In this document: positions 25,796 through 34,298 of the stretch, piece by piece | Numbering within the stretch: position 1 is the stretch's first letter | Layout of the letters: every line of letters starts with the position of its first letter | DNA from: Deltaproteobacteria bacterium | GTDB taxonomy: Bacteria; Desulfobacterota; Desulfobulbia; Desulfobulbales; SURF-16 | Reading direction: 5' to 3' | NCBI GenBank assembly: GCA_016219175.1 | Contig: JACRCD010000025.1 | Location: 1 to 64,000 of the forward strand | DNA length: 64,000 nucleotides | Translations under genes and position numbers: made by a program | Notes under the pieces: generated by a model | Seen by the model: only the letters and a program-made list of their open reading frames with translations | What the model was told of the DNA's origin: nothing | Database searches by the model: none

Positions 25796-26629
25796 ATGCG
25801 GAACAAGGATTGTAAGGTATTCCTTTCCCCTGCCGAGAAAACCGGCTTTACCGCTCTGCTGCTTGCTTTACTGCTGGGCTGGTTCAACCCTGTCCTGGCG
25901 CCCCTGCCCTTATTATTTTTTCTGCTGCTCTGTCTCGGCATGCCCTTTTTGCCCGACGTCGGCTTTTTTCTGCCCCTCGTCAGCCGCGGCACGAGAAAAA
26001 CAGAAGGGATAGCCCTCACCTTTGATGACGGCCCTTCGCCGGCATCCACCCCCATCCTGCTCGACCTTCTTGCCCGTCATCATCTGCCGGCCACCTTTTT
26101 TGTGGTGGGAGAAAAAGCAAGGCGGCATCCGGAGTTGATCGCCGCCATCCTGGCACAGGGACATACCATCGGCAACCATTCCTGGCGACACGACTATTTC
26201 CTCATGCTGCGGACGCCAAAGGTCCTGCGGGCGGATATCCGCCAAACCCAGGACATCTTGGCAAAATCCGGGGTAACACCACTTGTCTTCCGGCCTCCGG
26301 TAGGGATCACCGGCCCACGCCTTGGCAAAGCGCTGGCCAGGGAAAACCTTATTGCCGTTAACTACAGCTGCCGGGCCTTTGATGGCGGAAACCGCAACAT
26401 TGGCAATCTGGCTGAAAAACTGCTCCGCCGGCTGCAACCAGGGGACATCATCATGCTGCACGACCTGCCCCCCCGGCAGAAGTCATTGTCAGGATACTGG
26501 CAACAGGAACTTGACCGCCTTTTTTCCGCATTGAACGAGAACTATCAGGTCGCGCCCCTGGAAGAGATCATTGAATACCCGGTGATGAGAAAGTCCGGCA
26601 AATCGCCTGCCCTCGGGAACGGGACGTAA
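25796..26629 (+). CDS. membrane-anchored NodB-type polysaccharide deacetylase
   Basis: A 277-aa protein with an N-terminal membrane segment (LLLALLLGWF and LLFFLLLCL), then a NodB homology domain: TFDDGPSPAST (catalytic Asp and metal Asp), HSWRHD (metal-binding His pair) and FRPPVG, with LHD near the C-terminus. It starts 3 bases after the exporter. It would deacetylate an N- or O-acetylated sugar on the periplasmic side, possibly a head-group sugar added by the GT2 or GT25 proteins. Confidence 0.85.
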   Translation: MRNKDCKVFLSPAEKTGFTALLLALLLGWFNPVLAPLPLLFFLLLCLGMPFLPDVGFFLPLVSRGTRKTEGIALTFDDGPSPASTPILLDLLARHHLPATFFVVGEKARRHPELIAAILAQGHTIGNHSWRHDYFLMLRTPKVLRADIRQTQDILAKSGVTPLVFRPPVGITGPRLGKALARENLIAVNYSCRAFDGGNRNIGNLAEKLLRRLQPGDIIMLHDLPPRQKSLSGYWQQELDRLFSALNENYQVAPLEEIIEYPVMRKSGKSPALGNGT

Positions 26630-26674
26630 CGCCCTTTCCTCATCCGTCGCGCCCTGTTTTCCCTCCTGCTCACC

Positions 26675-27832
26675 CTAGACAACCGTCAACAGGATCCAGC
26701 CCACGGAAAACCTGCCGCTTTCAGGAATAACCCCCAGTATGCGCTGCCCCTTTTGCAGCCGGCCGGAAGAAAAAAGCTCTTCCAGCATTATATAGAAGGA
26801 GGCGGATCCGGTATTGCCCTTGGTGGGCAGGTTGGTGAACCAGCGCTCCTCGGGTATGTAAAAGTCTATTTCCCGCAGCTGTTTCAGGAGCGGTTCGCGG
26901 AAATATTGCGAAGAGTAATGCGGCAGGAACCAGTCAACATCACCGGCTGTCAGACCATATTTGGCCGCCACCCCTGGCAGGCTTTGCCCGACCAGGGTGC
27001 GCATCACCTCCCGGTTCAGCAGCCGGGCATCCTGTTTGACGGTAAAGACCCCATTGCCCGGGCCAATGCCTTGCCTGGCGCATTCCCGCCAGCCTCGGAG
27101 GCTCCCGTCTTTTTGTTTCACCGCCCCGGCATACATGCATGATTCAAACTTATGGGCATGGGAAAGGATCTCGATCCAGTCAATTCTCAAGGAGGGGCCA
27201 TTTGCCGCCGGTTCTTTTTCGATCAGCACCGCCCCGGCCCCGTCGGAAAGCATCCAACGCAGAAATTCCGCTTCAAAGGAAAAGGCCGGGTGATGGTTTT
27301 CTTTTTCCGTTTGCGCGGCGGTATCCTGCATGGTCTGAAAAAAATCCCTGTGCATGAAAGTGGAGGCCAGCTCGGAACCGGTGGCAATCGAACGGTGGGT
27401 AAGACCCAGGGCCACCGACATGGCGCCGTATTTCATGGCCGTTAGGCCGGCAAGACAGATGCCGGCAGTGCTGATGACCTCGCACGGTCCGAGTCCCAGT
27501 TCTCCATGGACCATGGAAGCATGACCGGGCATGAGCTGGTCGGGTGATGAGGTCCCGCAACAGAGACAGGCGAGAGAAGAAGCGGCGGGCTGCCGGTCAG
27601 CAGGCAGCAGAAGACGGACCGCCTCGGCCGCCAATTGGGCGTTGGTATGGGTGGTAGCGCCTGTTTGCGGGTCAATGGCATAGTGTCTGGTTTTTATGCC
27701 GTTGCTGGCCAGAATAATCTGTTTGGTCTTGGCCGATATTTTATCCACCTTCCCCAGATATGCATCCAGGGCCTCGTTTTCCACGGGCTGGCCGGGCAGA
27801 AAGGCCGAAACAGCGGTAATAAAGGGCTTCAT
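26675..27832 (-). CDS. FabH/KASIII-like 3-oxoacyl-ACP synthase
   Basis: A 385-aa thiolase-fold enzyme with the KASIII triad: Cys126 (STAGICLAG), His305 (FLPHYSSQ) and Asn340 (TKGNTGSAS). It is longer than housekeeping FabH (about 320 aa), closer to DarB/CerJ-like KASIII-type enzymes that can also form esters or condense two acyl chains. It could prime the chain or join two chains. It is coupled to the B12 radical SAM gene at 27836 by a 3-base gap in the same direction and converges on the deacetylase. Confidence 0.85.
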   Translation of the reverse strand: MKPFITAVSAFLPGQPVENEALDAYLGKVDKISAKTKQIILASNGIKTRHYAIDPQTGATTHTNAQLAAEAVRLLLPADRQPAASSLACLCCGTSSPDQLMPGHASMVHGELGLGPCEVISTAGICLAGLTAMKYGAMSVALGLTHRSIATGSELASTFMHRDFFQTMQDTAAQTEKENHHPAFSFEAEFLRWMLSDGAGAVLIEKEPAANGPSLRIDWIEILSHAHKFESCMYAGAVKQKDGSLRGWRECARQGIGPGNGVFTVKQDARLLNREVMRTLVGQSLPGVAAKYGLTAGDVDWFLPHYSSQYFREPLLKQLREIDFYIPEERWFTNLPTKGNTGSASFYIMLEELFSSGRLQKGQRILGVIPESGRFSVGWILLTVV

Positions 27833-27835
27833 TTC

Positions 27836-29134
27836 TTACAACCGCGCGTTTTGATGACTATCGGCAAGAAGCTGGGCATACAAGGTATAAAATTGTTTTT
27901 CTTCAAGTTTTGTTTGAGTGACGGCATTGGTCAAAGTGTAATAATCAAGGTTATGATTGATGATCCGATGTTGCTGCTTTCTATGCAGCGGGGTACCGGG
28001 CAGAGGGGTCATGACGGTAATCATCGGCAGATCGATTCGTTTACCCTTGAGATAGGTGCTCAAGCGGGCAAAATCGTTTTCATCATAATCCGGGGAGATA
28101 ATAAAATCACCTACTATGCTGATGCCGATGTCGTTCAAGATAGAAATAGCCTCGGTATTGACGGCTGCCTTATTGGCCTTGTTCATGGCGGCCAGGCTCG
28201 CATCATCAATCTCTTCAAAGCCGATAATCACGGCCCGCAGCCCCGCCTCTTTCCATTGCCGCAGCATTTCCGGGTGCCGGACCACGGTATCGGAACGGAT
28301 ATCGGCCAGATACTGCTTCTTCATTCCCGATTCCTGCAGGGCGCGGCCCAGAGCGGTTGCCCGTTTCACATCGCCAAAGGTATTGGCGTCCACCAGTCTG
28401 ATGACCGGGACCTTCCCCAGCAATTGAATGTCTCTGATAACCGCAGCAATGGATTTTGTCAGATAGCTGCCCCCGGTCTGCCCCTTGATCGAGCAAAACG
28501 AGCAACTGTGCGGGCAACCATAGGCCGAAACGACAAACCCCATATTAATGCCGAGTTTTTCAAGGATGTAGTGTGAACGGTAGCGGCTTACCAGGTCATA
28601 ATCGGGAGGACGTTCCATGACCAGATCATCAACACTGTTGCGGACCAGGGGCCGATTCACCTGTCCGCCCGGGTTTGTCCGGATGACGCCGGGCAGATTG
28701 AGATTTTTATCATTGCCGCCGGCAAGCGCGGCGACAAGGGCGGCAAAGTTTTTTTTCCCGATGCCAACCACGATATAATCAACAGCGACGTGATTAAAAA
28801 ACGCCGGATCATTGCTCGCATGAATACCGCCCACCACCACCGTCGCCCGGCAGTTCTCCTTGATCCGCGCGGCCAACTGCAACACGACATTGGCCTCGCA
28901 GGTTACCCCGGTGAGGCCGACCACGTCCGGCTGAAAGTCGAGCAGCGCCTGAGGGAAGCCATCCGGCTCAGCTTTCAGGTCCAGGATACGAACCCGGTGT
29001 TCCAGCAGATTGCCGGCCAGTTCTTCCAGGGCAAGGGGTTCACCACGAAAAATCTGTTTAAGCGAAGTTATGCCGTACCGTTCTTCCGGGATGCTTCGCC
29101 CGCTGTTCGGGGGGTTGATAAGAAGGATATTCAT
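27836..29134 (-). CDS. B12-binding-domain radical SAM protein
   Basis: A 432-aa protein of the classic B12-radical SAM layout: an N-terminal Rossmann segment (LLINPPNS, DVVGLTGVTCEAN, VVVGGIHAS) and a radical SAM core with CPHSCSFC (C207, C211, C214). It resembles the class that includes BchE and HpnP/HpnR-type lipid-tailoring enzymes in layout, but no specific assignment is possible. It is first in a two-gene minus unit with the KASIII-like synthase, suggesting they act on the same chain. Cobalamin use is inferred from domain type. Confidence 0.85.
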   Translation of the reverse strand: MNILLINPPNSGRSIPEERYGITSLKQIFRGEPLALEELAGNLLEHRVRILDLKAEPDGFPQALLDFQPDVVGLTGVTCEANVVLQLAARIKENCRATVVVGGIHASNDPAFFNHVAVDYIVVGIGKKNFAALVAALAGGNDKNLNLPGVIRTNPGGQVNRPLVRNSVDDLVMERPPDYDLVSRYRSHYILEKLGINMGFVVSAYGCPHSCSFCSIKGQTGGSYLTKSIAAVIRDIQLLGKVPVIRLVDANTFGDVKRATALGRALQESGMKKQYLADIRSDTVVRHPEMLRQWKEAGLRAVIIGFEEIDDASLAAMNKANKAAVNTEAISILNDIGISIVGDFIISPDYDENDFARLSTYLKGKRIDLPMITVMTPLPGTPLHRKQQHRIINHNLDYYTLTNAVTQTKLEEKQFYTLYAQLLADSHQNARL

Positions 29135-29642
29135 GAACCTGAATCCGCAATGAAAAATCGTAATCCCTTACCGGGCTTTTGTGCTTTTTCCTCTACCGCC
29201 GCTCCCGTCCCTTGTTTTTTACAGAACTACCACGAAAACCCTGACAAAGAAACAGCGCCACCGAACAAATACGGCCCCTCATGAATATTGTCCGCGCCTG
29301 CGCCGTGACCGGCAACTTTACTCTCCGAGGGCAAAGCAAACATGATAACATAACAATTTGAATGGTGTTTGGCGAATAAAAAACGCAATACGGAGAGGTA
29401 ATACCGCGAGGGTGCGGCATTGCATTATCTTTCCGGGTTTATCTTAAAGTCCCTTGCCAATCCGCGGCCTGGTGCTGTATAAATAATTTTTTCCGGCAAT
29501 TCAGGTTATCGGCAGACTTGGCAGGGGATGGCGGCGCGCGTAAATAATCCCGGAAACGGCTCGGGTATTCCGTTCCCGTCTGCTCCCGCACCTCCCCCAT
29601 GAACACCCTTACCGCCAAGCCGCGGGCAGGAGCGCAAAAAAC
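29135..29642. promoter_or_regulatory. divergent intergenic region
   Basis: About 500 bp between the divergent radical SAM (minus) and PagL-like (plus) genes. It presumably holds both promoters. An AT-rich stretch at 29340-29400 stands out. No repeat, RNA gene or convincing ORF was recognised. Confidence 0.35.
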
Positions 29643-30272
29643 ATGACCATGTATCGCGGGCAAACCGTGAGGAAAGACAATTGCGTCACGCGGCCTCCCG
29701 CCTGCCTTTTCCTGCTGCTTTGGCTTATGGCAGGCACGGTTTTCCGGGCAGACGCGGCCGGAGCGGCATTCATCGATACAGCAAAAGACAGCTGGGGGAT
29801 CCTGGGTGGTTATGGCCAGAGTTTTCCCGGCTGGGGCCAGACCACCGAGCGGGTCGAAACCCTTGACCTGGCACCGCGTTACAGTCATGTCATCCTTGCC
29901 GACCTTGGTTCCGGCTGGTACCGCGGTTTTCATGCCCTTCTGCTCGAACTGCCCGTCCATTTGCTGATCAGTCCGGAAACTTCCGCCATGGTGGGCCTGA
30001 ATTTTTTGGCCTGTTATACCTTTACGGCGGCTGATACGCTGCGTCCCTATCTGTTTGGCGGAGGCGGCCCGGTGTACAGCTTCGCCGACATCCCCGGCAT
30101 GGGGGCGGAGTTGAATGGAAATTATCAATTCGGCCTCGGCCTGGAATATAAGCAGACGAAGGCCCATAATCTTCTATTTGAAGTTCGCTGCCACCATATC
30201 TCCAATGGTGGGAGCGAGGAACCCAACGAACCGCTCAACTCCGTCAAGCTGCTTTTTGGTATCACCTTTTAA
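29643..30272 (+). CDS. PagL-like lipid A 3-O-deacylase (acyloxyacyl hydrolase family)
   Basis: A 209-aa outer-membrane beta-barrel candidate. A signal peptide (CLFLLLWLMAGTVFRADA) is followed by alternating beta strands. The C-terminal strand carries HHISNGG with His185 and Ser187 in the H-x-S arrangement of PagL, then EPNEPLNS, and it ends in an aromatic residue (ITF) as outer-membrane barrels do. PagL removes an acyl chain from lipid A. Within a lipid-like cluster it may free room for, or release, acyl chains at the outer membrane. Confidence 0.8.
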   Translation: MTMYRGQTVRKDNCVTRPPACLFLLLWLMAGTVFRADAAGAAFIDTAKDSWGILGGYGQSFPGWGQTTERVETLDLAPRYSHVILADLGSGWYRGFHALLLELPVHLLISPETSAMVGLNFLACYTFTAADTLRPYLFGGGGPVYSFADIPGMGAELNGNYQFGLGLEYKQTKAHNLLFEVRCHHISNGGSEEPNEPLNSVKLLFGITF

Positions 30273-30321
30273 CAACATAACCAGAGCAGGCAAACTTTTG
30301 GCCAAACCGCCACCATTTCAC

Positions 30322-30741
30322 ATGACAACAGCTGATCACCCCCTGGACGAAGATATAACCGAAGGCCAGAAGATTGTAAGTTATTCGGTAAACAGGCAAG
30401 GGGAGTATGAACTGGTGCCGGAGTTTATCTGGCAACCGGTGAATGTCGTTAATCATCAGGCCTGGCGGGAAATTGAAAAAAAAATCGCCCGGTCCCGGCA
30501 AAAAATTCTGGCCGGACAGGTCAGCTGCCTGCACTATTACATGACAGCCAACCAGATGGACCCTGCTTTACTGGCGCAGTACACCGGTCAATCCCGCTGG
30601 AAAGTGCTGATGCACCTTGTTCCCTTTATCTTTAAGCGACTTTCGCTTGATACCCTGCGGAGCTATGCCCAATTGTTTCGGATTTCCGTGGATGACCTCA
30701 GCAAGGGCAGGCTCGAACCTCCCGTTTACAATCGCAAATAG
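30322..30741 (+). CDS. 139-aa protein of unknown function before the BtrH-like gene
   Basis: The frame ends directly before the strong AGGAGG of the next gene. The C-terminal half (ALLAQYTGQSRWKVLMHL to LRISVDDLSKG region) resembles a short helical, helix-turn-helix-like repeat pattern seen in small regulators, and the N-terminal half is acidic. No family was recognised. The ATG at 30322 lacks a clear ribosome-binding site, and a TTG at 30298 in frame is an alternative. Location suggests a partner or regulator of the BtrH/ABC unit. Confidence 0.6.
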   Translation: MTTADHPLDEDITEGQKIVSYSVNRQGEYELVPEFIWQPVNVVNHQAWREIEKKIARSRQKILAGQVSCLHYYMTANQMDPALLAQYTGQSRWKVLMHLVPFIFKRLSLDTLRSYAQLFRISVDDLSKGRLEPPVYNRK

Positions 30742-30758
30742 CCAGGAGGTACAGCCTT

Positions 30759-31766
30759 TTGCCGGATTTTCCTCATCATCAATCCGCCCACTGTGAAAGC
30801 GGAGTGGCCGCCAATTTGCTGACCCATCGGGGGATCAAAATCTCCGAAGCCATGGCCTTCGGCATCGGCGGAGGGCTTTTTTTCGGTTATCTGCCGTTTA
30901 TCAGGATCAACGGCTTGCCCCTGGTCACCTACCGGGCCGCCGCCGGCCATATCCTTCGCCAAATCGCCTCGATTCCCGGCGTCCGCCTGTATCAGAAGAA
31001 GTTCCGCAACCGGGAGGAGGCCATGGCTGAACTGGATATGGCCCTTGCCTCCTCCATTCCGGTGGGACTGCAGACCGGGGTTTTCTGGCTGCCCTACTTT
31101 CCGAAGGCCATGCGCTTTCACTTTAATGCCCACAATCTTGTGGTGTATGGAAAGGAGGGCAATGAGTACCTGATCAGCGATCCCGTATTCCCCAACCCGG
31201 TCAGGTGCCCGGCGGATGATCTGGCCCGGGCCCGCTTTGCCTCCGGGGCCCTTGCTCCTAAGGGGAAAATGTATTATTTTACGGCCTTGCCCGCCAAGCT
31301 GGAACATGGGCCCCTTATCGTACGGGGCATTCAATCCGTTTGCCGGCTGATGCTGGACACCCCTATTCCGCTTATCGGAGTCAGGGGCATGCGGTTTCTG
31401 GCCAGAAGGCTTAGCAAATGGCCACGGCGTTTGGGCCGGGAAAGGGCGGATCTGCATCTGGGACACGTGGTCCGTATGCAGGAGGAGATCGGCACAGGCG
31501 GGGGGGGGTTTCGTTTCATGTATGCCGCCTTTCTTCAGGAAAGCGCGGAGATCATGCAGGAAGAGCTGTTACATGATTGTTCCGCCTCGCTGACCACGGC
31601 AGGGGATACCTGGCGGGAATTTGCCGCCATGGCCGCCCGCGTCTGTAAGGGACGGGCCCGGCCGGATGATACTTATGCCGCCATGGCCGGCTCTATTGAC
31701 AGGTGTGCCGACTTGGAAAAAAAGATTTTCATAGCCCTGAAACAATGGGCCAAACGGCAGGCATGA
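30759..31766 (+). CDS. BtrH-like acyltransferase (BtrH N-terminal domain plus DUF4872-like)
   Basis: A 335-aa protein with the BtrH N-terminal signature QSAHCESGVAANLL (Cys12 as likely nucleophile), GIGGGLFFGYLPF, and an H-N-L-V motif (FNAHNLVVYG) followed by YLISDPVF. The C-terminal half matches the companion helical domain by layout. In butirosin biosynthesis BtrH moves an acyl group from an ACP to an amine. Here an ACP (33945) is encoded in the same operon, so an analogous ACP-to-amine (or alcohol) transfer is likely. The start is TTG at 30759, chosen because a near-perfect AGGAGG lies 8 bases upstream. Confidence 0.8.
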   Translation: MPDFPHHQSAHCESGVAANLLTHRGIKISEAMAFGIGGGLFFGYLPFIRINGLPLVTYRAAAGHILRQIASIPGVRLYQKKFRNREEAMAELDMALASSIPVGLQTGVFWLPYFPKAMRFHFNAHNLVVYGKEGNEYLISDPVFPNPVRCPADDLARARFASGALAPKGKMYYFTALPAKLEHGPLIVRGIQSVCRLMLDTPIPLIGVRGMRFLARRLSKWPRRLGRERADLHLGHVVRMQEEIGTGGGGFRFMYAAFLQESAEIMQEELLHDCSASLTTAGDTWREFAAMAARVCKGRARPDDTYAAMAGSIDRCADLEKKIFIALKQWAKRQA

Positions 31767-32545
31767 TGTCCGCTCATTCTCTTCCGCCAGGTCAGGGGCA
31801 AACCGCTGCCCTTTGGGCTGGTTCGCTGCTGAAACAGTACAAAAATACAGACCAGCCGGCATTGAATAATTTCAGCCTTGAGGTGCGGCAGGGAGAATTC
31901 TTTGGCCTGCTTGGTCCGAATGGGGCTGGGAAAACCACGGTCATCTCCATTTTTTCCGGTCTCATGCCCCCTGACAGCGGCACGGTTCGGGTCATGGACA
32001 TGAATTTCCGGGAGAAACACAATGAAATCAAGCATATTCTTGGTTTGGCGCCACAGGAAATCGGGCTGTACAATAAACTCACGGCCAGCGAAAATCTTGC
32101 CTTTTTTGGCAGACTCTTCGGGATCAAAGGAAAAAAACTAACGGAAAGGATTCGCCAAAAGCTTGAATTTGTCAGTCTTGCCGAACATGCCGCACGCCCT
32201 GTTTCCACCTTTTCTTACGGCATGAAGCGGCGCCTGAATCTGGCGGCGGGGCTGCTGAATGATCCCCAGGTGCTTGTCCTTGATGAGCCCTGCGTCGGCA
32301 TTGATGCCCAGTCCAGAAATCTGATCCATGAGCAGCTGAAAGAACTCAACCGGCGGGGAACCACAATCCTTTACACCACCCATTACATGGAGGAGGCCCA
32401 GGAGTTGTGCAGTCGCATCTGTATCATGGACAATGGCCGGCTTGTGGAACAGGGGCCTCCCGCAACTTTGCTCCGGGAGAGCGGGATGCCAAACCTGGAA
32501 GACCTGTTTCTCCATCTGACCGGAAAGGAACTTCGTGACCCATGA
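31763..32545 (+). CDS. ABC transporter ATP-binding protein
   Basis: A 260-aa ABC-2-type ATPase with Walker A GPNGAGKTT, Q-loop LAPQEIGLYNKL, signature SYGMKRRLNLA, Walker B VLVLDEPCVG and H-loop TTHYMEEA. The signature differs from LSGGQ as is common in the drug/lipid exporter subgroup. The ATG overlaps the BtrH-like stop (ATGA). It works with the permease encoded 40 bases downstream to export or flip the acylated product. Confidence 0.93.
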   Translation: MMSAHSLPPGQGQTAALWAGSLLKQYKNTDQPALNNFSLEVRQGEFFGLLGPNGAGKTTVISIFSGLMPPDSGTVRVMDMNFREKHNEIKHILGLAPQEIGLYNKLTASENLAFFGRLFGIKGKKLTERIRQKLEFVSLAEHAARPVSTFSYGMKRRLNLAAGLLNDPQVLVLDEPCVGIDAQSRNLIHEQLKELNRRGTTILYTTHYMEEAQELCSRICIMDNGRLVEQGPPATLLRESGMPNLEDLFLHLTGKELRDP

Positions 32546-32585
32546 TGTCCATTTCTGAATCATCTTTTTCGCCGGTCCTCGTCCT

Positions 32586-33890
32586 ATGCTGAAAATAATT
32601 ACAGCAACCGCCAAGGAACTCCTGCTGCTGCGGCGCGACAGGGCTGGGCTGCTCATCCTTTTTCTCATGCCGGCCATCCTGGTGGTGGTGATTACCCTGG
32701 TTCAGGAAAACGTCATGGAACTCACCGGCCAGAAGAAAACCCGGGTGGTGTTTCTTGACCTGGATCAGGGTGATCTGGGCCAGATATTGCGCCGGCAATT
32801 GGCAAAAGGCAATCTGCGGATTGAGGCATGGGATGGGAAGCAGAAGGACATGGCGGACATCAGGGAGGCGGTGCAGGATGGTGATTACCAGGTCGGCATT
32901 GTCATGCCACAGGACTCATCCCTCCGCTTCAAGCAGGAGGCCGCTCAACTTTTGCAACAAAACAACAATGGGGAAACGGGGGACAAGAGCGCAGGCCCCA
33001 CCCTGGTGCAGGTCTTTTTTGACCCGCTGCTCATGGCGGGACTGCGTGCCGGCATAACCGCGCAACTGCAAATGGCATTAGCAACAATGGCCATGCAGGC
33101 AAAGCTTGAGGCCCTGGACAGGGTGCAGCAGGAAGCGCTGGCCGCTTTGCCTGCCGGGCAGGAATTACTGCCGCTGGCGCGCTTAAATCTCCCTGAGCTT
33201 GTCAAACAACCCCTGCTGTCCCTGCAAGAAAATCAAGATTTCCTGCCGTCAGCCGGAACAGTCCCCCATAATCCGGTGCAACAGAATGTACCGGCCTGGG
33301 CCTTGTTTGGCATGTTTTTTACCGCCATCCCCATTGCCGGAGCACTCATTCAGGAGCGCAACTCCGGCATCTGGGTCCGCCTGCGGGTTCTGCCGGTCTC
33401 CCCGCTTGTTCTTTTTGGCGGCAAAGCCCTGGCCTATATTGTTGTCTGTCTCTGCCAGTTTCTGCTTATCGCCCTTATCGGCGCCTATCTGTTTCCCTAT
33501 GTCGGGCTGCCTGCCTTTACCATTTCCATGCACCTGCCGGCGGTGCTGCTTACCGTGTTGTGCTCCGGGCTTGCCGCCACCGGTTATGGCATTTTTCTGG
33601 GTCTGGCCTGCAACTCCTACGAGCAGGCCTCAACCGTGGGCGCCACCACGGTGGTGACCGCTGCCGCCATAGGGGGGGTGATGGTGCCGGTGTATGCCAT
33701 GCCGCCCATGATGCAGCGCCTCAGCATCATATCGCCGCTCAATTGGGGGCTATCAGCCTTCCATGACCTGATATTGCGGGGCGACGCCTTGCCCGCCATC
33801 CTTGATGACCTCGGCCGGTTATTGCTATTTTTTGCCGTAACCACCCTGTTAGCCTGGAAACTGGCGGGAAGACGACACTCCCGTTTCTGA
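32586..33890 (+). CDS. ABC-2-type transporter permease
   Basis: A 434-aa protein with one N-terminal transmembrane helix (LLILFLMPAILVVVITLV), a roughly 200-residue extracytoplasmic region and five C-terminal helices (LFGMFFTAIPIAGALI to LLLFFAVTTLLAW), the layout of the ABC-2/YhgE-like DrrB-family exporters. It pairs with the ATPase at 31763. The large periplasmic part suggests handing cargo to a periplasmic acceptor, such as the LolA-like protein. Confidence 0.9.
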   Translation: MLKIITATAKELLLLRRDRAGLLILFLMPAILVVVITLVQENVMELTGQKKTRVVFLDLDQGDLGQILRRQLAKGNLRIEAWDGKQKDMADIREAVQDGDYQVGIVMPQDSSLRFKQEAAQLLQQNNNGETGDKSAGPTLVQVFFDPLLMAGLRAGITAQLQMALATMAMQAKLEALDRVQQEALAALPAGQELLPLARLNLPELVKQPLLSLQENQDFLPSAGTVPHNPVQQNVPAWALFGMFFTAIPIAGALIQERNSGIWVRLRVLPVSPLVLFGGKALAYIVVCLCQFLLIALIGAYLFPYVGLPAFTISMHLPAVLLTVLCSGLAATGYGIFLGLACNSYEQASTVGATTVVTAAAIGGVMVPVYAMPPMMQRLSIISPLNWGLSAFHDLILRGDALPAILDDLGRLLLFFAVTTLLAWKLAGRRHSRF

Positions 33891-33944
33891 TCGCTCTCTA
33901 ATAACCAAACATAAGCCGGACAAACCTTTTCTTTATATAAAACC

Positions 33945-34202
33945 ATGGATCCTTTACAACAAGAGCTTCTCCAACTGATCTGCGCCACCTGCAACCTTAA
34001 CGATGTGGACTTAAACCAGATAGGCCCCGATGATCCCTTGATCGGTCCGGAATCTCCGCTGGGAACCGACTCCCTGGATGCCCTTGAGATTGCCGTAACC
34101 GTTCAGAAAGAATATGGGGTCAGAATGGATGCGGAAAATACCAGCCGGTCCGTTTTACAATCCGTGGCAACACTTGCCGACTATATCAGAAAAAACCGCT
34201 AA
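33945..34202 (+). CDS. acyl carrier protein 3
   Basis: An 85-aa carrier with the attachment motif GTDSLDALE (Ser in place) and a helix II reading IAVTVQKEYG. It follows the ABC permease by 54 bases at the end of the plus operon. It is the probable acyl donor for the BtrH-like protein. The next genes converge from the minus strand. Confidence 0.9.
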   Translation: MDPLQQELLQLICATCNLNDVDLNQIGPDDPLIGPESPLGTDSLDALEIAVTVQKEYGVRMDAENTSRSVLQSVATLADYIRKNR

Positions 34203-34298
34203 GCCCGGCCGTACTCATTGTCCTGTCGCGTCGCTGCTCGCTTGCCTTTATACCCCCTCGCGGGGTGTTCGCGTTCTACTTTTGATTTAGAAATGGAA

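Noticed and set aside
34250-34275. small hairpin CCCC-TCGC-GGGG between convergent ACP and radical SAM genes
   Set aside because: A four to five base-pair stem with no T tract; not convincing as a terminator.
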